Source of the DNA: Syngnathus acus
Lineage: Eukaryota; Chordata; Actinopteri; Syngnathiformes; Syngnathidae
Assembly: GCF_901709675.1 (NCBI RefSeq)
Contig: NC_051105.1
Coordinates: 13,564,604-13,628,603 of the forward strand
DNA: 64,000 nucleotides
Reading direction: 5' to 3'
Part shown: piece by piece, positions 10,399 to 21,125 of the stretch
Layout: every line of letters starts with the position of its first letter
Numbering within the stretch: the stretch's first letter is position 1
Made by a program: the position numbers and the translations under genes
The notes under the pieces: generated by a model
The model's database searches: none
What the model saw: only the letters and a program-made list of their open reading frames with translations
What the model was told of the DNA's origin: nothing

Positions 10399-10637
10399 TT
10401 AAAGACCCAATGATTGTCACACACACATCTGGGTGTGGTGAGATTTGTCTCTGCATTTAACCCATCCCCGAAGGGGGCAGTGAGCAGCAGCGGAGCTGCG
10501 CCCGGGAATCATTTGGTGATCTAACCACACAATTCCAACCCTTAATGCTGAGTGCCAAGCAGGGAGGCAATGGGTCCCATTTTTACAGTCTTTGGTATGA
10601 CCCGGCCGGGGTTTGAACCCACAACCTTCCAGTCTCA
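10399..10637 (-). mobile_element. AFC-like tRNA-derived SINE
   Basis: In its own direction it has a B box-like GGGTTCAAACC, then CCGGGTCATACCAAAGACTG, AATGGGACCCATTGCCTCCC, and ends GTGTGACAATCATTGGGTCT. This is the abundant acanthomorph SINE resembling AFC of cichlids; the name is from memory. The A-box end is truncated. A second copy lies at 19240-19472. Confidence 0.75.
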
Positions 10638-10848
10638 GGATATATGCATACACGTTATTTAAAACCTACTATAAGTAAATCGTAAATCTACATTCTGGCT
10701 TACATAGTTCACGCCAGGAAACGCAACATATTCACTGACTGATCCGTTGATGCACAGGAAGGCAGTTCACTCATTGACTTGTTCGCGAACGGGAAAGCCA
10801 GGATTCGTTCCCTCACTGATCCGTTCACGCGGTGAACTGGAAATGCGA

Positions 10849-10968
10849 ATCACTCAGTGAGTGATTCACTCAGTGAGTGATTCACTCAGTGAGTGATTCA
10901 CTCAGTGAGTGATTCACTCAGTGAGTGATTCACTCAGTGAGTGATTCACTCAGTGAGTGATTCACTAA
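10849..10968. repeat. 16-bp palindromic minisatellite
   Basis: About seven perfect tandem copies of CACTCAGTGAGTGATT. Each unit is itself a near palindrome (ATCACTCAGTGAGTGAT), so the array can fold into repeated hairpins. Confidence 0.95.
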
Positions 10969-11246
10969 GACTGATTCGTTCACTCACAGATTCGTTCGTT
11001 GGTGAACGGGAAATGCAATTCACGACTCGTTCGTGAACGGGAACTTACGTCATTTTCTTCTTCGTTTTGTTTTACGGCGAGGTTTTACGGCGAAGTGGTA
11101 CCAGCTTCAATGGGCATTACCGACACCTACTGGTTGAAGTTATATGAAAAAAAAGAACCAATCACTTTAGGAAGTGATTCGTTCACTCTCATTCACTGAA
11201 AGGATTCGTTCTTTTAGAGCGAATCGTTCACTCACGAGCCAACACT

Positions 11247-11671
11247 AATCCATCCATCCATCCATCCATCCATCCATCTATCCATCTTCTTCCGCTTATC
11301 CGGGGTCGGGTCGCGGGGGCAGCAGCTTCAGGAGGGACTCCCAGACTTCCCTCTCCCAAGCCACTTCATCTAACTCATCCCGGGGGATCCCAAGGCGTTC
11401 CCAGGCCAGCTGAGAGACATAGTCTCTCCAGCGCGTCCTGGGTCGTCCCCGGGGTCTCCTACCGGTGGGACATGCCCGGAACACCTCCCCAGGGAGGCGT
11501 CCAGGAGGCATCCTGATGAGGTGCCCGAGCCACCTCATCTGGCTCCTCTCAACGTGGAGGAGTAGCGACTCTACTCCGAGTCTCTCCCGGATGACCGAAC
11601 TTCTCACCCTATCTCTAAGGGAGAGCCCGGACATCCTGCGGAGAAAACTCATTTCGGCCGCTTGTATCACT
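11247..11671 (-). mobile_element. LINE 3' end, 5'-truncated
   Basis: Encodes the last ~125 codons of the same LINE family as 15692-18316 (LSLRDRVRSSVIRERLGVES, LGHLIRMPPGRLPGEVF, PRGRPRTRWRDYVSQLAWE), followed by CGGATAAGCGGAAGAAGATGG and a GGAT repeat tail. The frame is open to the stop. Confidence 0.85.
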
Positions 11672-11688
11672 AATCCAGATAACCCTAA

Positions 11689-12560
11689 CCCTGCTTTCAA
11701 AAATGGAACGTCTCTCAAACGCAATCCTGCTTTTTCACTCGAAATATCAGATAAAATGACTAATCACATCAGTAATATAAACTTCAGATTTATTCGTAAA
11801 AGCAAACACCAGTACATTAGAAGAGCTGATGTGGTTAAGAGTATTGAAGAGGGTTGTTTAAATGCAATAGATTTCCCCGTAATGAATTGTGCTCTAAAAT
11901 TAAAGTGGCTCAATTAATTGATTATGCTAAACCGTTTTTGGTTTACCATTCCCAATACAATTTTTCAAAAAATCGGTTGAATTAACTTTCTTTTGCGCTG
12001 CGATTATGATGTTTGTAAACTGCCTGTGCAAGTTCTGAAATTGTATCTTTAGACACAATTTTACTCACAATTCACCTTTGTGGAATAACATATATATGTT
12101 GAGCAAGTAATTGTTTACAGGAAATTGAATGGATAAAGGTATTTGGTATTTCACATTTAATAAATGAACGAGAAACGTTTTTAAATCATAAGGACCTTTT
12201 TAAAACAGCTGTTTTAAAAACAACCTTCAATGCTCATATAGAGAGTTCAATGAAATCATTAAAGCTCTTCCACCCCTCTTTAAAGCAATGACTCAACAAT
12301 TAGTGGTGCATATTGAATAACATTTATCCAGCTAATCATTTCATACATATAAGATTTAATTAGGATAGCAACTTGCGTGGCGTTTGTGAGAATGACATTA
12401 AAACAGTGGAACATATTTTCTTTGAATGTGAGCACGTTTCAAAATTTTGGATATCCTTGCAAAGTTGGTTGTTGGACAAACTTGCACCATTTGGACTGGA
12501 TGTCTATTAATGTAAGAGTTCAGTTAAAGGAGAATATTTGTATCACATGACTGACAAAAA
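11689..12560 (+). pseudogene. L1-type LINE C-terminal fragment
   Basis: Several frames carry pieces that resemble the C-terminal region of fish L1-type RT proteins: KSIEEGCLNAIDFPVMN and LKLKWLN, then NERETFLNHKDLFKTAVL and KSLKLFHPSLK, and later NDIKTVEHIFFECEH. Many frameshifts and stops. Both ends truncated. Confidence 0.55.
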
Positions 12561-12647
12561 TGCCCAGAGTCTATTTTCTTTAATGGACATTTATTTTCTT
12601 CTTGATTAAGCTCTTTAGAACATTATTATTATTATTATTATCTAACC

Positions 12648-12886
12648 GTCCATTTTGTGTGCCGCTTGTCCCCACGGGGGTCGCAGTAGTTATCCAGCAG
12701 TAGGCAGGGGACACCCTGAACCGGTTGCCAGCCAATCACAGGGCACAAACAACCATCCACACTCACACCTACGGGTAATTTGGAGTGCTCAATCAGCCTA
12801 CCATGCATGTTTTGTTTTGGGGGGCGGAAGTGGGAATCGAACCCGTACCCTCTGAACTGTGAGGCTGGCATGCTAACGTGCTACCC
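12648..12886 (-). mobile_element. V-SINE, degraded
   Basis: Keeps the CACCCTGAACCGGTTGCCAG block, part of the V-domain, and the tRNA-like head (GAATCGAACCCGTACCC). Much of the central V-domain is deleted. Confidence 0.8.
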
Positions 12887-13950
12887 CAGACATCGGCAAA
12901 CTACGGCAAGTGGGCCACATCTGGCCCACGGGGCCGTTTAATCCGGCCCGCCAAACCTGAATAAATTGTACTACCGTATTTTTCGCACTATTAGGCGCAC
13001 ATAAAAACTTAAAATTTACTCAAAAAAACACAGTGCGCCTTATAATGCAGAGCGCCTTATATATGGATCAATTGATTAATTTGTTGATCCATACTGGTTG
13101 TACACAGTGCTCTGCCAAAATGTTTCAGTACGTTATAGCACGACTAGTAAATTATAAGGTCGCATCGCTTCCCAGCATTACGGCAACCGTGGTCAGGGGG
13201 CGTCACTGAATAGCTGTTGTACCTGCGAGGCTATTTCATTTCAAAATAGGCTGTTCCGTTAATGTTTTCGAGTACGTTTACGGATCAATATCCAACGGAA
13301 TCATAAATAAGCAGCACCAATGTGTCTTTAGTCTGTTCCGATCACTTTTATGGGAGAGTGTTTAAGAAACGTGATTGTTTCCAGGGGGCTGCCACGACAC
13401 TTCGTTTAGGCTCATGGGAGTCTGTGAGCTGAGGCTCATGGGAGTTTGCGGGTGGCTAATGCTATAATGATAGCTGCTATACGCACGAGGCTATTTCATC
13501 TCAAAATAGGCTGCTCCGTTAATGTTTCGAGTAAATTTACGGATCGATATGGAAGGGAAACATAAGTAAGCAGTACCAATGTGTTAGATCGAACTTTAGT
13601 CAGTTCCGATCATTTTATAGGAGATAGTTTGAGAAATGCGATTGTTTAATGAAGGCTCATTGGTTATTACCTAGTGGATGCATACCACAACCCTAGTCAA
13701 CCTCAGTTTGTTGCAGTATAGCTTCTATTTTATGTGCCTTTTAATCCGGTGCGCCCTATATGAAATAATTTCTAAAATAAAAAATTCAATAGGGGTGAGC
13801 CTTATAATCCAGTGCGCCTTTTGGTGCAAAAAATACGATATTAAACATTTTTTGGGGTAATTTTCCCTGCAATGACTGCGTTTTCCCAGTAGATGTAGTA
13901 CTACTTAGCAGCTAACCCATGCTCCACCATGCCGCTATATTATTATTAAT
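12887..13950. mobile_element. hAT MITE fragment split by a pogo-type MITE
   Basis: Begins CAGACATCGGCAAACTACGG and continues GGGCCACATCTGGCCC, the left end of a common hAT MITE. It is interrupted at 12974 and appears to resume after 13840. The right boundary is uncertain. Confidence 0.45.
12972..13840. mobile_element. pogo-type MITE (TTAGGCGCAC family)
   Basis: The element at 12974-13838 starts CCGTATTTTTCGCACTATTA and ends GGTGCAAAAAATACGA, flanked by TA. Inner repeats of GTGCGCCTTATAAT type occur near each end. The middle has two diverged copies of a block with GGCTGTTCCGTTAATGTTTT. Non-coding. Confidence 0.8.
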
Positions 13951-14371
13951 ATTATCATTAGTTAGTTCATATTGTGTTTTTTATGTACGTTTTCTCTTAT
14001 TTCTTGTTGCTGTTTCAACTGTTTAATCATCTATGACAATATTAGCCTTAATTGTTTGTATTTGTAAATTCAGTATAAAATATATTTTAAGAAAGTGCAG
14101 GAACAGAACTGAAAAAAGCACATTTCTGTGAAATACAGCGTTAATTCCCCTCATTTAGTCATTCACACACACATAACCATACAATATTTTGGAAACCGAT
14201 AGGCAGCATTAAATACATTGTTATGATGATTAGGAATGTTTACGTCATCGATAATTAAACATATTTTACCGTCAAAATGACAGTTACTTTACACACTGTA
14301 AGGTTGGTCGCTGTAAATCATTCGGTGGTGACCCACAATAGTGTTCAAAAGTACATTTGAAAGTTCAATAT
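13841..14371. other. No gene recognised
   Basis: AT-rich sequence, in part probably the rest of the interrupted hAT MITE. No exon-like signal was seen. Confidence 0.4.
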
Positions 14372-14455
14372 TCATTGGATAGAGCCTCCTGTACAAGCGC
14401 TCTGTTCAGGTTTGCTCTGACAATGGAACCAATTTCATTTGTGCCACAAGGATGT
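14372..14455 (+). pseudogene. Possible BEL/Pao integrase fragment
   Basis: One frame reads VQVCSDNGTNFICAT, resembling the (V/I)RSDNGTNFVGA box around the second catalytic Asp of retroelement integrases. Very short and with stops on either side. Confidence 0.35.
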
Positions 14456-14677
14456 TATGATAAGCACTTGCAGCAATAATTTAAATAATATTAAAATACA
14501 TTGTGTTGAAATATAAGTTTATTTTGTTCCATGACCTCGCTTGTAACTTAAAACACACATCTCAAATAATCTTTCCCCTGAGAACTAACTGAATGGAAAT
14601 ATCATTGATTAGTTTCAGCCTCTTAAAAAACTCCAAACAAAATATTTGTAATGTGTTTTTGAGGAAAAATCATAGCA

Positions 14678-15685
14678 CTCTATAACAGTGTTTTTCAACC
14701 GGGGTGCCGCGGCACACTGGTGTGCCGCAAAATGTTGTCAGGGGTGCCGTGAGAAATTCTCCAATTTGTGCGCCTGTGCGGTGTAGCGCCCAGAAGAGTA
14801 ATCATATCTTCCATATCAGAAGGTGGCAGCAGCAGGTAGCGATTTGCCTTGTGCTTGCAGACGAGAAAGCATTGACAGCGACGTTGTCATTGTGGATAGC
14901 GAGACGAGTCGATAGTGACAGTGATGGAGAAGGTTTTTAAGAGAAAAAATGCTGACACTGTGCCGTGAGAGACGTTCAGCCGTGCCGTGGGATTGTCAAA
15001 TATTAATTACGGAGCGCATTGTAAACAGGATCGCCAAACCACTGGTCAGTTCGCACAAGGCCTGGTCAGCCACTTGCTAATCGTGCATGCGTGGAGAATC
15101 GGAGAATCTTGAGATTTCATATTGTGTCGGTCTGATTGGATTGCATCGGCACATATTCAGTGTATGTGTGTGTTGCTGTGTGCTTTTGCTAACAGTGACA
15201 GACACTATGACGGTTGTGGTGCGTTTGTGGTCCAATGGAAATCAGAGCATTCAGTTCAACCGGTTATGTTTCACATACATAAAATAAACAGTCAAGTTGA
15301 GACACCTCGACTGTGATAGCCACTCAGCTGCTGTCAGAACAGCAGAGCGTCTTTAAAAGTGACTTTGTTCTTATTATTGCAATATTTATAGACCTAGTCT
15401 AAAACAGTAAACAAAATCACTTACACCGTCTAAAACCTTTTTAAAAAACTGTCACTTTTATTTAAAAAAAGGAATACAATTTAAAGAATATTTAGTATTT
15501 ATTTCTATTAAATTATTCGACTCTCCATACATATATATAGGAATAGGACTTTACGTCTTTCGTTGTAATATAACTGATTTTAATATAGGAGCATAACAGA
15601 TTTTTGTTGGCGGTGTGCCGCGAGATTTTTTCCAATGAAAAGGTGTGCTGTGAATGAAAAAAGGTTGGGAAACACTGCTCTATAA
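14678..15685. mobile_element. hAT non-autonomous element with 8-bp duplication
   Basis: The element is 14686-15677: left end CAGTGTTTTTCAACCGGGGT, right end GGTTGGGAAACACTG. The perfect duplication CTCTATAA sits at 14678-14685 and 15678-15685. It has GTGCCG/GTGTGCCGC motifs at both ends. No transposase frame. Confidence 0.92.
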
Positions 15686-15691
15686 TATACT

Positions 15692-18316
15692 TCAGTGAAT
15701 CAGCGAGCCCCTCCGTGAGTCGTCACCTTATCGTGGTGGAGGGGTTTGCGTGGCCCTAAGATCCTAGGAGCCATGTTGTCTGGGGCTTCATACCCCTGGT
15801 AGGGTCAAAAGGGTCCTAGGTGAGGGGCCAGACGAAGCACGGCTCAAAAGACCCCTTATGAAGAATACAATATATGGACTTAATTTTCCCTCGCCCGGAC
15901 GCGGGTCACCAGGGCTTCCCTCTGGAGCCAGGCCTGGAGGTGGGGCTCGAAGGCGGGCGTCTGGTGGCCGGGTCTTCGCCCATGGGGCCCGGCTGGTCAC
16001 AGCCCGAAAAGATCGACTTTGGAGTTGTGTCAACGGATTTGCAGCCGCATGTTTTGGGTGAAGAGGGGCGGAGCTGTCAACTGATCACCACCTGGTGGTG
16101 GGTTGGCTCCGATGATGGGGGAAGATGCCAGTCCGACCTGGCAGACCCAAACGTACTGTGTGGGTCTGCTGGGAACGTCTGGCAGAATCCCCTGTCAGGA
16201 AGAGCTTCAACTCCCACCTCCGGCAGAGCTTTTCCCACGTCCCGGAGGAGGCAGGGGACATTGAGTCAGAGTGGACCATGTTCCGTGCCTCCATTGTTGA
16301 GGCAGCCGACCGGACCCGTGGTCGTAAGGTGGTCGGTGCCAGTCACGGCGGCAATCCCCGAACCCGCTGGTGGACACCGGCGGTAAGGGATGCCGTCAAG
16401 CTTAAGGAGTCCTATCGTTCCGTTTTGACCTGTGTCCCACAGGGTCCCCCTGGAGGCAGCCGACAGGTACTGGATGGCCAAGCGGAACGCGGCTTCGGCG
16501 GTTGCTGAGGCAAAAACCCGGGCGTGGGAGGAGTTTGGCGAGGCCATGGATAATGACTTCCGGACGGCTTCGAGGAAATTCTGGTCCACCATCCGGCGTC
16601 TCAGGCGGGGGAAGCAGTGCGCCGTCAACACTGTTTACAGTGAAGATGGCGTGCTGCTGACCTCGACTCGGGACGTCGTGATTCGGTGGGGAGAATACTT
16701 CGAAGACCTCCTCAATTCCACTGATACACCTTCCATTGTGGAAGCAGGGCCTGGAGACTCTGAGGTGGACTCTCCAATCTCTAGGTCGAAGTCACTGAGG
16801 CAGTTAAAAAAACTCCTCGGGGGCAAGGCCCCAGGGGTGGATGAGATCCACTCGGAGTTCTTAAAGGCTCTGGATGTTGTGGGGTTGTCATGGCTGACAC
16901 GCCTCTGCAACATTGCGTGGACATCAGAGACGGTGCCTCTGGATTGGTAGACTGAAGTGGTGGTTCCCCTATTTAAGAAGGGGGACCAGAGGGTGTGTTC
17001 CAATTACAGAGGAATCATACTCCTCAGCCTCCCTTGTAAGGTCTATTCAGGGGTGCTGGAGAGGAGGGTCCATCGGGAGGTCGAGCTTCGGATTCAGGAA
17101 GAGCAGTGTGGCTTTCGTCCTGGCCGTGGAACAGTGGACCACCTCTATACCCTCGGCAGGATCCTCGAGGGGGCATGAGAGTTCGCTCAACCAGTCCACA
17201 TGTGTTTTGTGGACTTGGAGAAGGCATTCGACCGTGTCCCTCGGGAAGTTCTGTGGAGGGTGCTTCGGGAGTACAGGGTGCCAAGCCAACTGATAAGGGC
17301 AATTCGGTCCCTGTATCACCGATGCCAGAGTCCGCATTTCCGGCAGTAAGTCGGATTCGTTCCCAGTGAGGGTTGGACTCCGCCAAGGCTGCCCTTTGTC
17401 ACCGATTCTGTTCATAATTTTTATGGACAGAATTTCTAGGCGCAGCCGAGGCGTTGAGGGTGTCCGGTTTGGGGACCTCGGCATCGCGTCTCTGCTTTTT
17501 GCAGACGACGTGGTGCTGTTGGCTTCTTCAGGCCGTGATCTCCAGCTCTCACTGGAGCGGTTCGCAGCCGAGTGTGAAGCGGTCGGGATGAGGGTCAGCA
17601 CCTCCAAATCCGAGTCCATGGTCCTCGATCGGAAAAGGGTGGAATGCCCTCTCCGGATCGGGGATGAGATCCTGCCCCAAGTGGAGGAGTTTAAGTATCT
17701 TGGGGTCTTGTTCACGAGTGAGGGGAGGATGGAGCGCGAGATCGACAGGCGGATCGGTGCAGCGTCTGCAGTAATGCGGACTCTGTACCGGTCCGTCGTG
17801 GTAAAGAGAGAGCTGAGCCAAAAGGCAAAGCTCTCAATTTACCGGTCGATTTACGCTCCTACTCTCACCTATGGTCACGAGCTATGGGTCGTGACCGAAA
17901 GAACGAGATCCCGGATACAAGCGGCCGAAATGAGTTTTCTCCGCAGGATGTCCGGGCTCTCCCTTAGAGATAGGGTGAGAAGTTTGGTCATCCAGGAGAG
18001 ACTCGGAGTAGAGTCGCTGCTCCTCCACGTTGAGAGGAGCCAGATGAGGTGGCTCGGGCATCTCATCAGGATACCTCCTGGACGCCTCCCTGGGGAGGTG
18101 TTCCGGGCATGTCCCACCGGTAGGAGACCCCGGGGACGACCCAGGACGCGCTGGAGAGACTATGTCTCTCAGCTGGCCTGGGAACGCCTTGGGATCCCCC
18201 GGGATGAGCTAGATGAAGTGGCTGGGGAGAGGGAAGTCTGGGAGTCCCTCCTGAAGCTGCTGCGCCCGCGACCCGACCCCGGATAAGCGGAAGAAGATGG
18301 ATGGATGGATGGATGG
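15692..18316 (+). mobile_element. LINE with internal loss of the endonuclease
   Basis: It starts with the 5' UTR characteristic of an abundant fish LINE (GTGAGTCGTCACCTTATCGT) and ends CGGATAAGCGGAAGAAGATGG plus GGAT repeats. The RT region follows a short leader with no AP endonuclease domain. It lies directly right of the hAT element at 14686-15677. Confidence 0.85.
16125..18286 (+). pseudogene. LINE reverse transcriptase, broken
   Basis: Pieces in order: a pre-RT linker (ESEWTMFRASIVEAADRTRG), a frameshift near 16430, the linker to LLGGKAPGVDEIHSEFLKAL, an in-frame stop near 16948, then FKKGDQRVCSNYRGI and CGFRPGRGTVDHLYTLGRIL, a stop at about 17176, FVDLEKAFDRVPREVL, a break near 17345, and from 17366 an open frame of about 306 codons with GLRQGCPLSPILF and LLFADDVVLLASS (the catalytic Asp pair). 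The C-terminus ends PRPDPG. At least four lesions make it inactive. It shares its last 125 codons with the fragment at 11247-11671. Clade not settled. Confidence 0.85.
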
Positions 18317-18344
18317 ACTACTGGGATAAATTGTTTAGTTGTAG

Positions 18345-19595
18345 TACCGTTTTTTTCCATGTATAATGCGCAAAATGTAACTAATTTATTGTCCTAAAAT
18401 CCGGGGTGCGCATTATACATGGGTACAATTTTTTTAAAATTTGTTTTTTTTTTAAATTTTTTTTTTTTTTGAAGAAGAAGAAAATCATGGTACAACAATT
18501 TTTGAAGAAAATCTTGTCACGGATGGAGTGTGGAAAGGAAGAGGGCGACCAAGTGCAGCTTGAACCAGGGTTCATTGGAGGAACTCAAAACACAGACTAA
18601 CATAACTCTAACAAAACCACCAACAGGACTGACCGACAAAGACGTGGAACAAAAAGACGGGGACATTACCAAAGACAGGAACAGAAACCTGTGTTATTGT
18701 CAAATATTGTTTGTTTTTTAATCTCCATCGCGGACTGGACGTCATACGGAGGCAGTATCACTGCGCATGCGCACTATGGATCCGATGCGAATAGTCCTCT
18801 TCTCTTCTTGACTGACAATGAATGTGATAGTTTAATACATACAATCAGCAAATAACAAAATACGTATTACAGGTAATATTTTATTTCACAACACTTTGCC
18901 TTGTTCCTTTCGTCTCTGCTGTTCACTTCAAACACGCTCCATACGAACGCAATGCTCTCGTATCAGACGCTTGCTCGATCACCTGCTCGTTTGCTGTCAC
19001 AATGTACCCTACACAAATCCGAAACATTTGTTGCGGCTCCGAGTCACGACGAGGGGCAAGTTTTGGTTTCCAAGGGTGTTTTTATTCCTCTTCAACTTCT
19101 CTCCCATACAGAGCCGCCTTTTTCACATGTCCGCACGTCACTTTCCTCTCTTTTCATTTTAACCTAACTGATCGCGGTGGTGCCTTTATGGGCAGTCGGA
19201 GAAATCAACGCCAACAAAAAAAATACATCCAGCCTAGTTAAGACCATACCAAAGACTATAAAAATGGGACCCATTGCCTCCCTGCTTGGCACTCAGCATT
19301 AAGGGTTGGAATTGGGGGGTTAGATCACCAAATGATTCCCGAGCGCGGCGCCGCTGCTGCTCACTGCTCCCCTCTCCCCCAGGGGATGGATCAAAATCAC
19401 ACGGGGATGGGTCAAATGCAGAGGACAAATTTCACCACACCCAGATGCGTGTGTGACGATCATTGGGACTTAAAAAAAAATAAAAAAATTTGGGTGCGTA
19501 TTATACATGGGTACAGGCTTTTTTCCAGCATTGACATGCCATTTTTAGGGTGCGTATTATACATGGGGGCGCATTATACATGGAAAAAAACGGTA
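18345..19595 (+). mobile_element. E-family MITE, copy E1
   Basis: The element is 18347-19593, flanked by TA. Left end CCGTTTTTTTCCATGTATAA, right end TATACATGGAAAAAAACGG, with further GCGCATTATACATGGGTAC repeats inside each end. It contains the shared central block (AACACTTTGCCTTGTTCC to CATCCAGCCTAGTTAAGA) and a full AFC-like SINE. The right end is 22 bases from the stop codon of receptor gene A. Confidence 0.9.
19240..19472 (+). mobile_element. AFC-like SINE body inside E1
   Basis: Runs from CCATACCAAAGACTATAAAA to GTGACGATCATTGGGACTT. The tRNA head is lacking. E2 and E3 carry the same insertion with an identical internal deletion. Confidence 0.8.
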
Positions 19596-19616
19596 TGTGA
19601 GAGTGGATTGCTTCAT

Positions 19617-19718
19617 TCACTGCCCTCGAGACTCCATGCTTATAACATCAGAGAGGTCCTCAGTTGGGCTGTTGCTCGAGATTTGAATGAGAGACAGCTC
19701 ACGTGCTTCAATGAAGAC
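19617..19718 (-). CDS. Class II cytokine receptor gene A, probable last exon (cytoplasmic tail)
   Basis: After a CATCCACAG acceptor (19719-19720) the frame reads VFIEARELSL, then SSNSPTEDLSDVISMES and a stop at 19617-19619, 34 codons in all. Entry is phase 0, which matches the phase-0 donor of the TM exon at 29213-29355; the alternative acceptor 16 bases upstream would run into a stop. The acidic, serine-rich SPTEDLSDVIS text suits a receptor tail, and no transposon family accounts for this stretch. The tail would be only about 55 residues, short for a signalling chain. The exon could be an alternative end, so confidence is moderate. Confidence 0.58.
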   Translation of the reverse strand, partial: VFIEARELSLIQISSNSPTEDLSDVISMESRGQ

Positions 19719-19846
19719 CTGTGGATGAACAACTCTGAGATTAAGTGAATTTCGAATATATTATTGTATTATTATATATATTCAATATACAGTATATTGT
19801 ACAACAACATTACATACACAATACATAAGTACTTAATTACTTACTA

Positions 19847-20137
19847 GGGGTGGGCAATACTGCGCAAAAATAAAATCACCAACGGATTTTTAAAAAATTT
19901 TTGTTTAGAAATGTTTAGAATAAGAATGAGTCTTTTTTTTTCCTGGCGGCGTTGTGTGGCAGCCTTCCAGCAGTTCTCTCGCTCTCTTTTCGAAAAAGTT
20001 TCTCTCATCCGCGGTGTTATGACTACTATTGCTTACTCAAGTGATTTTCTATTCAACCGAAAGCACGGTCCCGGTGTGGTTCCACACCTGCCTGTAGAGG
20101 TAAGGAAGCCCTATCGTGGCTGCAGAGCCGGGGCTAC
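19847..20137. mobile_element. hAT fragment, one end
   Basis: Starts TAGGGGTGGGCAATACTGC, typical of a hAT end. The remainder (GTTGTGTGGCAGCCTTCCAG and beyond) is not coding. No right end was found. Confidence 0.45.
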
Positions 20138-20257
20138 ATTAAAAAAGTCAAGTCAAAGTCTGCTTTATTGTCAATTTCTCCACATGTGAAGACACACAAA
20201 GAGATCGAAATTACGTTTCCCACTATCCCGCGGTGACAAGACATAGTACACAATATA

Positions 20258-20988
20258 TAGGGTGTTTCATAAAGTACGCAGTTTTTTAATTGCGCGGGAT
20301 TTTTTTGTTTGAAGATTGTCAGCACTGTTCCTATCATTTTCGTTATCTATTATCACTCCGATTAGAAGACCATTTGTCGTTTTTCCATTTTGTAGCCATG
20401 GAGCGGTTCAGTATCGAGCAACGCATTCTTATTGTGAAAACTCATTACAAAAACGGGGAGTGCTACGCAGAGACTGTCCGTAAACTTCGCGCGATCTTTG
20501 GACGTGACAATGCCCCGACCGCAACAACAGTTTCGAGGTTGGTACAGAAATTCGAAGAATCTGGGTCAGTTGCAACCAGAAAATCGCCCGGTCGAAACCG
20601 TAATTCCCTGAGCGTCTGATCTCACTTCGCGGCAGCGACCAAGAATGGCCTCCGAGGTCATGTGACCTCACACCTTGTGACTTCTTTTTATGGGGATATG
20701 TGAAGTCACAAGTTTACGTGAACAAACCTCAAACGATTACCGAACTGAAGATGGAAATTCAACGGGTAATCGGCGAAATCGACAGGGACGTCTGCAAAAG
20801 AGATCGTTAATTTCAACGATCGGATGACTGCCTGCAGAGAAAGTGGAGGTGGACATATGCTCGATATCATTTTTCATTATTAAATTGAAGTATATGTTGA
20901 ATGAAATTAAATAAAAATTTTGAATTTTGCATCGATTTTGGCTGATTTATTGCATTTTTAAAAACTGCGTACTTTATGAAACACCCTA
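20258..20988 (+). mobile_element. mariner-type element with TA duplication
   Basis: The element at 20260-20986 has inverted ends GGGTGTTTCATAAAGTACGC and GCGTACTTTATGAAACACCC, flanked by TA, and sits within an L2 3' UTR. At 727 bp it is too short for a full transposase. Confidence 0.92.
20398..20810 (+). pseudogene. mariner transposase, internally deleted
   Basis: An ATG opens MERFSIEQRILIVKTHYKNG, the helix-turn-helix region, and continues to GSVATRKSPGR at about codon 69. The frame then jumps, in another phase, to a C-terminal part with SCDLTPCDFFLWGYVKSQVY, where the third catalytic Asp would sit. The middle, with the first two catalytic residues, is missing. It could be mobilised in trans but makes no active enzyme. 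Confidence 0.85.
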
Positions 20989-21125
20989 TACATACAAGTA
21001 AACAGCACAAAGAGTAAAAACAAGAAGGCACAAACAATGAATAAATAAGAGCGATGAATAAATAATAAGAGGAGCAAAAATGGAGCAAGTGTGCATACAG
21101 CAGACAGTCAGAATATAGCGCATCA

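Larger units (their letters stand above)
8406..11246. mobile_element. TTCGTTCA-rich DNA repeat, internally duplicated
   Basis: The unit begins ATTAGTGATGTGCATTACAG and ends CACGAGCCAACACTAAT. The outer bases are inverted, so a DNA transposon is likely, but its superfamily was not identified. Arms are rich in GATTCGTTC, ATTCACTC and CGTTCGTGAACGGGAA. An inner segment of about 800 bp, marked by ATGCCGAC and ATATTGTCATATAAAGCAGT, occurs twice in tandem (about 8716-9520 and 9521-11010). The second copy carries a V-SINE and an AFC-like SINE. No coding capacity. Confidence 0.65.
20141..21121 (-). mobile_element. L2-type LINE 3' UTR, split by a mariner
   Basis: Two pieces (20141-20259 and 20987-21121) match the 3' UTR of the larger copy that starts at 21126. 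3' ends begin TCAAGTCAAAGTCTGCTTTA. The 5' truncation lies inside the UTR. Confidence 0.8.

Noticed and set aside
10849-10968. CRISPR-like regular repeat
   Set aside because: Direct tandem units with no spacers, in vertebrate DNA.
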